Assembly: GCA_014706385.1 (NCBI GenBank)
Contig: JACGZH010000003.1
Coordinates: 248,001 to 312,000 of the forward strand
Direction: 5' to 3'
Source of the DNA: Phaffia rhodozyma
Lineage: Eukaryota; Basidiomycota; Tremellomycetes; Cystofilobasidiales; Mrakiaceae
Length of the DNA: 64,000 nt
Positions within the stretch are counted from its first letter, which is position 1. Each line of letters begins with the position of its first letter. The position numbers were made by a program, and so were the translations under genes. Positions 47,709 through 59,177 of the stretch are shown here, piece after piece. A model generated the notes under the pieces. The model was not told where the DNA came from and made no database searches. It saw only the letters and a program-made list of their open reading frames with translations.

Positions 47709-48968
47709 CTAGCTAGAACTCGATTTCGGATCTACCGAGTTCGAGGCAGAAGTGGGAGGGATGACCGACATCTTTGAGAGTGCATCTGCCATGGCGTCTA
47801 CAGACATGTCTAGAATCGACGGTTGGGATGGGACCTCTGTGTCTTTCTCCTCTTGCTGTTTTGTTCCTTTGTCGGCATCCTTTTCCTCGTCTTCCTTCTC
47901 CTCCTCCTCTTCGTCTTCCTCTTCTTCTTCTTCCTCATCCTCCTCCTCATCTTCTCCTTCATCCTCTTCCATGTCGTCAACTGCGAGAAAAGAAAAGAGA
48001 ATGACGAACACACAGTAAAGAGAAGGATATGAAGGCATCAAAAAAACACTCCGTCAGTTTGACGATTCGTCAGGAACAAGAAATTCAAGATCAAAGAAAA
48101 CCTTTCCTGGGACTTACGCTCATCTAAAGCATCCTGATGTCCATGAGAGTCCAAAGCGTCCTTGATCTTTTCCACGCTCTCATCCTCCGGGTCGACGATA
48201 TTTCCGTTCAACTCGAGCTGGGTCAAGCTGGACAGGTGCAACTTGATGGCGGTAGCCAATTGGACGAACGACCGACTGTCCATCTCTCCGTACTGAATCT
48301 TGACCGACTCAAGCTCTTTGTTTGAACCGTTGGCAAGGGCGGTGGTGAGAATGAGACCACCTCGTCTGCCCAGGAGACAGTCCGATAGGTTGAGTTCTTT
48401 AAGCTTTGGCCAAGAGGGCAGAGCTTGGGCGACAGCTCTGGAGCCTTTGAGGGTCATTGTGTTGTCCTGCAAATCTAGCTTGGCGAGCTCCGGATTCTGA
48501 GCAAGACCTTTGGAGATGGCCTGAATACCCTCCATTCGGATTCCATTCTGAGGAAGCCGGACGACTTGAAGGAGACCGTGAGCGGCGAAAGCTTTGGCGA
48601 GCAGGTCAGCAGTTCCGTTTTCGAGCCGGTTTCGACCACAGACGAACGTCCTCAATGCCGAGCGTTGACCCTTTGCCTCTGATGCGTTGGCCGAATCGAG
48701 CAGGGCCTGGGCGATGATGTTTCCACCGGTAGGTCCAAGTCCGTTGTTGTTGAGGATAAAGTGAGAGACGTTCAGGTTCGTTTTGAGGAACGGAACAATC
48801 GGTTCAGCGCATCGGCCGCCAAAGGCGTTGTCGGACAGGTCGAGTGTCTCAAGCGAGGTAGTATGGGCAAGAGAATCACAAAGCGCAGACAGAGCTTCCG
48901 GAATTTCAGAAATCAGTCGTCCTGTAAAGATATCGGCAAAGTCGGCGACCTAGTAGGTGTAAGCGAGC

Positions 48969-49006
<38 letters not shown>

Positions 49007-49324
49007 CGTTGTTAGCCCTAGCCGAAACAAAGGAAAGCAAGAGCGAGTAAAAGACAAGGAAAGAGAGGAGAGAGAATAGAACGAAATAGAAGAAATTGAA
49101 CAGAACAGAGGGAGAATCTTGAACTATGATCCCACCTTCAACTTGTGCAATCCCTTGAAAACCTCTGCAAACGCCTTGGAAGCCTCGATCCCAAGGGTGT
49201 TTCCACCGAGGTGAATCTCTTGTACGTCCGGCCCGAGTGCGACGAGTGCGTCGATGTGTGGCTGTGCGTCCTGTGCCGATGTCAGCTTGAGGCCCTGGCC
49301 TTTGAGGGAGAACGAGATGGACAT
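47709..49324 (-). CDS. RNA1: Ran GTPase-activating protein (RanGAP)
   Basis: The protein stimulates GTP hydrolysis on Ran in the cytoplasm and so powers nuclear transport. Exons 49136-49324, 48118-48949 and 47709-47980 keep frame and give 430 residues, near the length of yeast Rna1. Leucine-rich repeats are clear: LETLDLSDNAFGGR, FILNNNGLGPTGGN, FVCGRNRLENGTAD, VVRLPQNGIRMEGI, KLDLQDNTMTLKGS, ELNLSDCLLGRRGG and QLELNGNIVDPEDE. The catalytic arginine lies in FTGRLISEIPEALSAL. The C-terminal acidic tail (EEDEEEEEEE pattern) is typical and follows the repeats. The (GA)n microsatellite sits in the first intron. Start ATG 49324 reads MSISFSLKGQGLKL. Confidence 0.97.
48969..49005. repeat. (GA)n microsatellite in RNA1 intron 1
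   Basis: About seventeen GA units between RNA1 exons 1 and 2. On the transcript strand this is a CT-rich tract and could serve as an extended polypyrimidine tract. Confidence 0.95.
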
Positions 49325-50542
49325 GTGTGCGTATGTGTATGTGTGTGTATGCTGAATAGACGTAGAGCGATGTGATAGGATGTGAGAATGCAAGAACGCA
49401 AGCAAGATGACGAGATGAAGAGCGAATTAAAAAACAAAAAAAAAGAAGAAAAAAAGAAGAAAGAAAAAAAGAAGGCGCGAGAAAATCTTTGCTGCTGCTG
49501 TCGTTGCCGCTGTTGCTTCAGTAGGGAATCAATCCTTTGATCTACAACGAGTCCCTCAAAGATGAGAAAGCGTCAGTGTGTTCACAGTCCCAGCCTAGTA
49601 GAGCGGTAGTAGGTCCATAGCGGTTCATCTGGCAGTCCGGATGGTATGACACAGTTCCAGATATATCCATCTAGGCCGTTCGTTGTATCATTCATGCCAT
49701 ATCGCTCTGAGCTCTGATCCACCTGGGCGCTTGCTCTTCATTACTAAGCCATTGATATGGTACACCTGTAGACAGAATCATACACAACAAACATGGCGAT
49801 CAGGCTTCATACGAATATACATCTAGTAGGCCCTTCAAATATACCGGGCAGAGAGTGCAAGCATCGGGTCTGTGGGGACGGTGAGTGTGGGTGAAGGGAC
49901 TCAAGGCACAGATGGCTACGGATGGTTACATAAAAACAGCTGACTAAGCTTCTATAATTCCGGCGTCTGTAGAACACACGACCATGAAAAAGACCGTGAT
50001 CTGCAGCACAGCTGGTGGAAGAGATCTGCACGGAATTGGACCACGTGCCCATCACAAACTCCGTTCGAATAACAGCCACAAGGTTCGACGATGGAAGAAA
50101 GCTCTGGGAGCCAGCGCACTTTTTGCTCTTGTTTGTTCGTTCACTGACAGGTTTTGATTACAGCGCTCAGGCCAGGGCACAGGCACCGGCACCGGCACCG
50201 GCACCGGCACCGGCACCGAACCGAAAATTAAACGAGATTGAACCTTAAACTATAAGTCCCAAGCCACCGTTCCCTATTCACCCTTCGCCGTTCTCACGTC
50301 ACTCGCCGTCTGCCCTGGGCCAATGGTTCCACTCTTCCTCCTTCTTCTCTTTCTCTTCCCTCCGAACCGGATCTTGTCGAACAGTTTTCTCGTATCTCTT
50401 GCCTTATTATAGACGTCGCTGATTTCGTCTTTCTTCCTTCTTCTCTTCTCTTCTCTTTTGTCTTCAACATTCCTCTCTGTCTTCTTCTACTGACATACTA
50501 ACCGACTAGCTCTGCCCATCCTGCTTACCCCTCCAGTCACTA
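49325..50542. promoter_or_regulatory. Divergent promoter region between RNA1 and the A-T-R enzyme (1.2 kb)
   Basis: The longest divergent spacer but one in the window. It has an A-rich run (49430-49470), a GGCACC hexamer array and a long pyrimidine tract (50336-50480) before the plus-strand gene. No splicing-compatible coding frame was found. Confidence 0.45.
50182..50217. repeat. GGCACC hexanucleotide array
   Basis: Six perfect copies of GGCACC in tandem, bordered by related GGCACA and GGGCAC units. About 325 bp upstream of the A-T-R start codon. Confidence 0.95.
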
Positions 50543-53500
50543 ATGTCGACCACGACTCCCAAACCGTTCATATCGTTGAACCAAGTCATCAGATCAAGAT
50601 CAGAGACTCACCCGGACAAGCCGTTGTTCAAGCTAGCAAACAAGTCGCTCGACTCGGTTGTTCCGTACACCATCAAGCAGCTCGAGACTGCGTCCACTCT
50701 ATTGGCTCTCGAGCTGTCTACCCAAATAACAACCAGACGTAAAGGAGACACACAATCGAAACTTGTCGCGGCCGTCGTCATGCCATCTGGCGTCGACTTT
50801 TTCATCTTTGAGCTCGCCCTTCTCAAGATGGGCTACGCTGTCCTGCTCCTTTCGTATGTCTTTCTTCTATCTTCCTTCCCTGACACGTCCTCTCGCCAGC
50901 GCTAAACCAAGGGACGTCTCTCCTCCCTCTCCAGACCCAACAATAGCCCGGCAGTGAACGCTCACCTACTGTCGCTGACCAGCGCAAAATATTTACTTGC
51001 CCATTCGACATCATACCAGGTCGCATCGGATGGCGCAGCTCATTATCCACAGGGCTTTCAATGCGATATTTTCGACATGCCCTCTCCCGATGTCTACTCG
51101 TCGGACAAAGTCGAGGCCGCTGTCCAAGCCAAGCTCGAGTGGGATTGGCCATTGACCCCAGACCAAGAGGCCGATCTTTTAGCCGTCCTGGTGAGTGTTT
51201 GATATCACTTCCTTTTTCTCTTCTTTTTCCATCCGGCTGCTCACTTCATCGTCGGCTTTTCCAAACCCATCCTTCCTAGATGCACTCGAGTGGGACGACT
51301 GGAATGCCAAAATTAATTCCAATGACTCACCGAAAGGTCGCTGTCTCAACCGCCATCAACCGAGTTCCGAGTTTGTGTCCAGTGCCATTATCCCACATGT
51401 ACGGACACTTGTGCACCTGGTGCGCTCTCTGGAGTGTCGTTCCCTTTTACCTCTTTCCCGCGACCGAACTAGCAATGACGTCAGCCAATTTGAGCAAATA
51501 CATAGAGCTCGCTATGGGCGAAGCGGTAATGTTGATTGCGGTTTCATACATGTACAAGCTGCTCTCAGAAGATGAACACGCGGTCAAGCTTATGGCAGAG
51601 TTAGCCCAATGCGAGTGGTCGGGGAGTTCGTTTCCGAAAGCCGTAGGCGACAGGCTCACCAGCCGAGGCGTCCACCTCAGAGGTGCCATTGGCTCTACTG
51701 AGATCGGTTATGTCCGTTCTTTTTCTTACCCTTGCTTCTTTACCTTCTCCCGCTTGAACATATTCTGATAAGATCATCCCATTTATCGATGTCCTATCGC
51801 CTGCACAGGTAGCTAGTACTCACAGAGACTACAAAACTGATACCGCTTGGGATTACTACCGGTTCTCTGGTCCTCATCATCAGACGGCCATCATGGACCA
51901 TGCTTTTTTCGAACACAAAGAAGATGACGTATATGAATTGATCGTTAAGGTCCGTCTATGACTCATTTCAACATCTATCCTTCCTCTCGACTACCTACAT
52001 CATATTCCTTCGGTCGTCTTTGACTTCTGGACTGACCTTGGTTTGACGCATACGATCTTGATCAGCAAACATGGCGCTCGTTGACCGCTCGGAATAGGCC
52101 TAATGGGGATTATGCCACGGGCGATCTCTATGTTCAGGCATGTCCTCCTTTCTCATGATGAGCCTCCTTTATTGACCCGTACATTTAGCTGATCTTGGTA
52201 TGTTCTCTTGTGTGTTTTCTCTTCAGCATCCGGATATTAAAGATGCCTGGGCCTATGTGGGGAGACAAGATGATACCTTGGTTCTTGTTAACGGAGAAAA
52301 GACCAACCCTCTCGTCAGTCTGCATCCTTTCTTGAAAGTTTGATGTTTGAGACTGATGCCAGTAAAACGCCCTTTCCTTGATAGCCAATTGAAAACAATC
52401 TGATCGCTTCCAGTGCGCACATCAAGGATGCCGTTGTCTTTGGTGAAAACCGCCCATACCTTGGCGCTCTCATCAGTCTGAACCCCTCTTCTTACACACT
52501 CTCCCAACAGGAGATTCAATCCGTCATCCAATCAGCTCTGAATGTGGCCAATGCAGAATCTCAGAGTCATTCGTACGTTCCACTAGAGATGGTCGTCATC
52601 GTTCCGAAGGGAACGGTCGTGCCCAAAAGTGACAAAGGAAGTATCATGCGTCGAAAGGTGTACGTTGCTTTTGAAAAAGAGATCAAAACCGCCTACGAAC
52701 AATTCGAGAACGGGAATTCAGCCGACGGTAGGAATGGCGGAAAACCGAAACAAAAGATCAAGTCTAGCGATCAATTGGAGTCTTGGTTGATGGAAATCAT
52801 CTCTGGGTTGCTTAAATCCAAAAAGATAAGAGTGGGAACAGAGGATGATTTATTCGAGTGTGGTCTCAGCAGTCTACACGCAGAGATCATAAAGTCAAGA
52901 ATTAAAACGGTGTGTACATCTTCCTCGTTCCGTGTTGAGTGGCAACATGAAACTGATAGGGGAGCTCTATTATATCACACCAGACATTCGACTTAAAAGG
53001 TTTCGAGCTCTCATCGAACTTTGTGTTTGAACATCCCACCATCCAGCAGATCGCCACTTACTTGACACGTCCTCAAGATTTCGCCAACGATAACTCAATT
53101 TCTGAAGCTGAGGAAGCCCAAGAAAGAGTTAAAGAACAGCTGGCGCTGGTCGAGAAGTACCGAAAGTTTGAAGGCTCTAGTCCGAAGTCTTCTGAGAGTC
53201 CTTCTTTGTCTCGAGTGAGTTTTCTTTTTCATTCCTCATGATCTACGTGTCGTTCCCCTTGTCCTTGAACATCTATGCTAACGCGCTTTCAACAAAACAG
53301 GTCGTACTGACAGGCGCCTCAGGCTCTCTAGGCGCCAACGTGCTCTCTTTCCTCCAGACTAGATCAGATCCTTCGATTCGGATCACCTGTCTCGTCCGTG
53401 CTTCTACGGACAGCGAAGCGACAGATCGTGTATTAGACTCTTTGAAAACTAGAAGGCTGCCTCTGTTTGATAGGAACGATGACAGAGTGGATTGTAGGGC

Positions 53501-54960
53501 TGCAGATTTGGCCAGACGAGATCTGGGACTGTCGAATGAAGTGTTCAAAGACCTGGAGAACGAGGTCACTATGGTCCTTCATGTGTGTATCCTCCTTTAC
53601 TCTCTTCTATGCTGTTCTGTTTGCTATCTTTTGTTGGAAAAATCACTCAAAACTGTCTTCGTCCGTCTCGCAAGCTCGCGTGGAGTGTCAATTTCAATAA
53701 ACAAACTCAATCGTTCGATTCACTCATTCGAGGCGCACACAACTTGATCCAACTGTCCCTCCGACCAAAGACCCAGCCTGCTTCTTTCTTCTTTTCATCC
53801 TCCATCTCCACCGTCGCTGGTTGGAAGGAAGAGTGGGGGACTATTCCAGAACGAGTCCTTGGACCCGAACTCTGTCTGCCCATGGGTTATGCTCGGTGAG
53901 CTGCATCTATCTATCTTCTTTGATACCTAATTTTCCTTGCGAAATACATGGGCTTACTCAGAACATATTCCGAGAGTACAGTTCGAAATGGGTTGTCGAA
54001 AAGCTCTGCGAGATCGCGCATCATGAGAATGGACTCAGAGCAAACGTGTTAAGGGTTGGCCAGATCATCGGCGGAAAGAATGGAGTTTGGAATGAGACAG
54101 AGGCCATTCCGCTTCTTATCAAGGTTCGTTTTCTCTTTGGTTTCTCTTTCCTCTTTAAGCCACTCGAGTCAGAAGATGAGACCTGACTAACGGATACTCT
54201 CCCACCTGATCTCCCGTTCAAAGTCGGCCGATACAATTCACGCTCTGCCAGACAGCTTTTCCAATAGGGCCTGGTTACCGGTCGATGACTGCGCCAAGAT
54301 TATCCTCGAGTGTGCACTCACCCCACCCATCATGACCTCTACTTCCACCGACCCATCGCAGCAAACGGTCGTCCCATGCTTCCATGTCTTACAACCAGAA
54401 TCGGTCGAATGGAAAGACGTGCTGAGCTCATTGAGAAAAGGAGGACTTAACTTTGATGTCGTCGATGGAAAGACCTGGGTCAACTTGGTCAGAGAGAAAG
54501 AGGGGGAGTTGGAGAACCCGACAAGATTACTGATCGGCTATTACGATAGTTCGTTCTATCTTTCTTCATGTTTCTTACGTTCTTTTGTTAAGGAACCATA
54601 CCCTCTCTCGACCAAACTGACGCATCAAACTTGACTTTTCGTTCCATTTGACCATTGTCGAAAACAACGTATTTGATAACACAGAGATGTACAATCAAGT
54701 ACAAAAGGCGATTCCAAAGGCAGATATTAGGAAGACAGTGAAGGCTTCGCCTACGTTGGCCATTTCTCGGCTAGTCGATCAGGATGTGTACGTTCCTTTT
54801 ATATCTCTTCTTGAACTCTCGTCTATGTATACTGAAGATAGAACGCGTGGAGACTGATAAGGATCTTGAATTTATTTCCAATCTCGACAAACGAACCCCT
54901 GGTTATGACAGAATCTTACAATGGATCAACGTTTGGCGAGATACCGGCTTTTTGTCATGA
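50543..54960 (+). CDS. NRPS-like adenylation-thiolation-reductase (A-T-R) enzyme
   Basis: A stand-alone carboxylic acid reductase-type enzyme that would activate an acid as its adenylate, load it on a carrier domain and release it as an aldehyde or alcohol. The A domain begins near LNQVIRSRSETHPDKPLFKL. Its motifs are MHSSGTTGMPKLIPMTH (A3), AIGSTEIG (A5), YATGDLYV (A7), YVGRQDDTLVLVNGEK (A8) and KSDKGSIMRRKVY (A10 lysine). The carrier motif is DDLFECGLSSLHAE, with the phosphopantetheine Ser in GLSSL. After a linker comes the Rossmann reductase: VVLTGASGSLGANVL, SSISTVAG and GYARSKWVVEKL (Y-x3-K). The C-terminus reads RILQWINVWRDTGFLS. There are about twelve exons and roughly 1,100 residues. 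It has no condensation domain and lies among housekeeping genes, so the substrate is unknown. Confidence 0.92.
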
Positions 54961-55425
54961 TCAGCCTGGTCTTCAACATCTGCCCTTCACTGATTCTTCT
55001 TGTTCTCATTCTCAGTCATCAGGATCATGAACTTTTCCCGATTTTTCCTTTCTCCTGGACGGATATATTTTTTGTCTGGTGGAATCATAAACTTGTATCT
55101 TTCTCTTTACTTGTATTCATGATCTGAGTTCTGATCTCCTAAAGACGGCTGTATATACATGATCGATTTAAAAAAGACTAAGAACATTTGGAGAGCACGC
55201 GAGGCAAAAAACAGATAGAAGAGTACAAAACGAGAAGAAACAGGTGCATCCAAGCAAGGGAGAAAAGCAGCACTCCTTTGTCCTAAGAATCGATCAAACT
55301 CTCTCGAATTCGCGCAAACTGAACAAATTGGTTTTTGGGAAGAACAAGAACTCGAAAGCCTGAAGTCTCGAGAATTAGAAAATTTGAACTATTCACATCA
55401 TACAAAATTTCATCCTGTAGTTGGA
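54961..55425. other. Convergent intergenic region
   Basis: Shared 3' flank. Pyrimidine-rich on the left and purine-rich on the right; no gene seen. Confidence 0.5.
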
Positions 55426-56267
55426 TCAATGAGCTTTATACTGCATGCCCTGGTTAGGTGGATATCCGTGGTTAGGGTTTGGCGCGTACCCCGGTTGATA
55501 TTGCCTGGAAACATTCATCCGGTTGAGTTAGTATAGTTATAATGCGGCGTAGCATGATATATGACATGTGAGGAAATGAGTAAATTAATATGTCGATAAA
55601 CATAAGGATGAAGCGACGCAAAGAGGAAGATGTAGAAAATCAGGACAAGAGACGAACGGTTGACGGCCGGCGATAGGAGGTTCGAACCCTGCGTTCTGTT
55701 TGACTTCCCATCCTGTTGATCCCCAAAGACAACGATGCCATGAGTTCAAAATGGGAGAATCAGCCATCAATATAGATATGACTCGCTATGAGGAATAGGA
55801 CAAAAGAGAGATTGACGGACCGCAGATCGAACATCTATATATATGCTAATTCGCAGCAATCGCCCAGAAGCAAACAAACAGATAGATCAGACATTGTTCC
55901 GTCCCGCTCCTTTCAATATGAAAAAAGGTGAAGAGGAGATCGAGAAAAGTTCAAAGGCATAGAAAATAAACGACTTACGGAATTTGTGAACGGGAAGAGC
56001 GGGATGCAGAACGCTTCAAACCATGTTCGACTCTAATTCATTGCCCATGAAAGAAAGACCATTATTCTTGAAGCCGATGTTCGAGGTCAAACAGTGGGTC
56101 AAGTTTGACTATACCTTGCATTTCAAGACCGAAGCTAGTTTACTCAAGTTCACGTGCAACTCTACTATCAACATTCTATACACTCGATTCGAAAAGGTAA
56201 GAAAGATATAAGCGTACCGTTATTGCATTTCGCGCATATTCTGGGTGGATTATCTCCGTCTTCTTGA
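55426..56267 (-). CDS. Small fungal zinc-ribbon protein (5' end unresolved)
   Basis: The spliced C-terminal part reads DNPPRICAKCNN, ASVLKCK, then SRTWFEAFCIPLFPFTNS, HIYRCSICGWEVKQNAGFEP and IAGR. A Pro/Gly/Tyr-rich tail follows (YQPGYAPNPNHGYPPNQG), ending in QYKAH. CAKC and CSIC make a four-cysteine zinc ribbon separated by the conserved RTWFExFxIPLxPF block, as in a widespread but uncharacterised fungal family. Exons I could join are 56218-56267, 56115-56134 (20 nt), about 55979-56021, 55821-55845 (25 nt), a segment at about 55680-55730 and a last exon ending at 55426. The frame is closed by TGA at 56273-56275, so at least one upstream exon with the start codon is missing from my model. 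The function is unknown to me. Confidence 0.72.
55821..55845 (-). other. 25-nt micro-exon carrying a zinc-ribbon Cys pair
   Basis: It encodes HIYRCSIC and the first base of the next Gly codon. AG and GTCCGT border it on the minus strand. Confidence 0.75.
56115..56134 (-). other. 20-nt micro-exon in the zinc-ribbon gene
   Basis: It joins CAKCNN to SRTWFE through ASVLKCK. AG and GTATAG border it on the minus strand. Confidence 0.65.
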
Positions 56268-56334
56268 CTATCTCACCCGTCGGACCCGAACACCAAGAGA
56301 CACGTTGGAGAAGATGACACAAATGAGGCATCAT

Positions 56335-57067
56335 GACGCCAATAAAACAGCTAAGTAAGCGTTCAGACCTCCATAACCTCAACTTCTTTACACGAGACAA
56401 GAAAGAGAAAGAATCTGGATGTACGTGATCTAAATCAAAAGGTGTTCCCGTTTAGCCATCGGTCAATCCATCAACCTAAAAAGTCAAGAGGCAGAAGATA
56501 CAAACTTTGGTGGAACAACCGAGTAGCTGGAAGAAGTCAAAGTTGATTTTTGATTATAGAGTTAGCTCCTATGCCAACCTCGATCCCGATGCATCGGAGG
56601 AAGTATCTTTGAAGAGGAAATGCTCACAATGGGAACGCAAGCTAACAACATTCAAACACCCAAACATCCAAGCATCATTAATCCGGGCAAACATGACACA
56701 CACATCCGATACACACATACGCACCCATTTTTAAAGAAGCTTTCAAGCGGGTTACTTTTTCGAGAGGATGGCTGTTAACGGGAAGGTTTGTGCTGGGAAT
56801 TGTAGGCTTCGTCTGGGCCGTGGCTGTGTGTATGATGTATGTATGCTGTTGGCTTGGTGAGTTTGTCTATGACGTCATTCAACTTTGACCACTCTCCCTA
56901 TCCGTACTTCATCTAGCCTGTGGATGCTCTTGTCGATCAAATCACAAGTCATCCCTAAGCGTTCATCAAAGAGACGCATATATACAACTAAGACAAATTT
57001 TATCAGAAGACCAGAAGAGAAACGAGACACGTATGAAGAGTGAAGAAGAAGCCTTTCAATGGACCAA
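56335..57067. promoter_or_regulatory. Upstream region of the zinc-ribbon gene
   Basis: It contains the unresolved 5' exons and probable promoter of the zinc-ribbon gene, a copy of the 44-bp CRE element, and the 3' flank of the GTPase-like gene. Confidence 0.45.
56841..56884. repeat. CRE-containing 44-bp element, copy A
   Basis: It matches copy B at 59265-59308 at 39 of 44 positions with no gaps; all five differences are transitions. The palindrome TGACGTCA is at 56870-56877, the recognition site of CREB/ATF-type bZIP factors. Confidence 0.85.
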
Positions 57068-59177
57068 TCAGCCTCGGAACCGATGTTTCCTAAGCGTCGA
57101 AATTGTTGATCAATTCAGAGTGAAATCAGTAAAAGCCATCGTTCATTCATTCAGAAAAACGAATGAACTCACTCAATGACCTCGGTCAAGAATTTTTGAG
57201 CTTCTTGTCGTTCTGCAGTTTGACCCCAGACCAAACACAAATCAAGGATGCACGACCGAATCAACCCAAGTTAGAAATCAGAACATAGTTCAATGAAATA
57301 ATGAACAGAGCAGACACTTCACATACGGAAGCTCTTCCAGACGTTGAATGTTCCAATGTTGTCTTTTCCTAAAGCCTGATGGACCAGACTCCTGGAAAAC
57401 AAGGGGGATCCACTCCCAGGTTGGTCTACCAGTCTCTTCGAGCCTGGAAGAAAGCTAGGGATGAGGCCAGAACCAATGGTCGGAGGACCTTGCTCATATC
57501 GTTTGATTATCTTTTGAACTTCTTCAGCAGTGATCTTCTTTGATGTGGGAGAAAGGTATTGGGTATGGAGTAACAGCGCGTCAAGTACCAAAACAAGATC
57601 TGATTACAAACAGTGGTCAGAACTCGTTGTCATGACAAGTGCTGCTTGTCAGAAGGACATACCAGCGATAGCCATCATGATACTTCTAGCGCTCGCACTG
57701 CTTTCCCAAAGACCAGAGATGGTCGACAGCTGTAGGTTCCATAATCCAAATTGCACGTGAGTGATTGTCCAATACTGACCTGTTGAGCATCTTACACCGA
57801 GAAACAGAAAGAGACGGTCCGCTTACGCCCACAGCAGAAACGAGCCACTTAACAGGAAGCGCTGTAGCCACTTCGAAGAACAAATTGCCTAGCAATTTTC
57901 CAAACAGGACCTATAACAATTTTCAATTGTATGGATAACCGTCATCAGCATTCTGAGATTGCAAAGACTAGGAAACCTCGACCTACTCTTCCTGGATCTT
58001 GAAAGTTATATATGTCGACAATATCCCTTTGAAGCAAACCAAGGGCCGTGACTCCGGTAGCTCCGCCGACAAACTGATCGACACAAATGAGTCTAATTCG
58101 TGCTCTACTTGAAACGGCCATCAAGGGTAAGGTAAAGAAAGAAAGATGCTCACAGGAATAGGTTGAGCTGATGCTCCAACAGCGACCAAAAATAATTTCA
58201 TTCCCTTGACGATCGAGGTGTTTATCTGCAACGCAACAGATCATCAATAAGGGTCGTCACTATACGTTCGCCAAAAGGAATTTACAGATACATGAACGGA
58301 CTTTTTCATCTCGGCTGATTCTCTGAGCAGCCACCCATAACAATCGCAACTCGGGTTTGTCAACCAAAGCCGTCTCTGTTCGTTTTGAAAGAACGGCCAA
58401 TGAAGATGGATCTAGATTCAAAGGGGACGACAAACATATGCTCAGTTGATGAAACCTACAGATGACAGATGACAGATGGCTCACCTGAGGTGTTGATATT
58501 CAAGAGAGGACGCTCTACTCCCTGATGTCTGAGAGCGATGGACCAATTTCTAAAATCACTGTCAGAAGCAGCGACGAGCACCAAAGTCGGAACTAGATTG
58601 ATTCCAAAGAAAGCGCAACACATGTGGTAGAGTCAACACTTGTAACCCTGGCCCTGTTGCGATCAGTCTTGAATCAACTACCAACCGGTGATAAGCTTGA
58701 GATCTTGAGCTAGGAGCTTCATTTCGGATTCAAAGAGATCTGGAGGAGAAAAGAACCAGACAGCATGGACTCTTTGACCAAGAGGTAGATTAGAGTTGGA
58801 ATGAATATATTGACTGGCTTTGGCCGTTGAAGTGGTGGAACTGATGGTGATCCGTATGTTGGTCGGAGACTTGACAAAAGCCGCTATATCGGACTGGGGA
58901 GAAATATGCTAGAGACCGGATAGAATTCGTTCTCATGGTGATCAGGACGATACGATAGAGCACACGGAGATCCAAAAAAAGAACCGTATAGCTATACAAA
59001 CTATGTAGCTCCCGGACGCACCAGATCATTGATTCCAAAGACGGATTGTAGCAAGACCGGAAGTGTATCGGTTGTGAATGTCGAAGAAGGATCAACCACC
59101 AGAAGATTGAAAGCTGGAATCTGCTCGAGAATATTGTCTACAGTAGCCGGAACGTTCTGATTAGATTTGGAGAACAT
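57068..59177 (-). CDS. GTPase-like protein with degenerate nucleotide-binding motifs (putative pseudo-GTPase)
   Basis: The overall pattern follows a fungal G-domain protein family. An N-terminal helix (NVPATVDNILEQIPAFNLL) leads into the first strand, LLVVDPSSTFTTDTLPVLLQ, where a GxxGxGKS P-loop would be expected but is absent. No DxxG switch is seen in IRITISSTTSTAKASQYIHS. QRVHAVWFFSPPDLFESE matches the family's HAVW strand, and VPTLVLVAASDSDFRNW occupies the place of NKxD. C-terminal parts contain LRLLWVAAQRISRDEK, then KLFLVAVGASAQPIPFVGGA and TGVTALGLLQRDIVDIYNF, a hydrophobic segment as in DUF697-like or mitochondrial-associated GTPases. The last exons read LLHTQYLSPTSKKITAEEVQ and AERQEAQKFLTEVIEKHRFR. 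The start is ATG 59177 (MFSKSNQ). An alternative is a gene damaged over time, but the exon joins keep frame. Confidence 0.68.

Noticed and set aside
47774..48032. Plus-strand open frames opposite the RanGAP acidic tail
   Set aside because: They are the complement of the GAA/GAG-rich codons of the RNA1 tail, giving Ser, Leu or Phe runs with no independent support.
49575..49640. tRNA-like string GAGCGGTAGTAGG followed by GGTTCATCT
   Set aside because: No acceptor stem pairs and the T-arm is not closed; not a tRNA by eye.
55678..55700. GGTTCGAACC string resembling a tRNA T-arm
   Set aside because: It encodes AGFEPP in the zinc-ribbon protein, and no D-arm, anticodon arm or acceptor stem fits around it.
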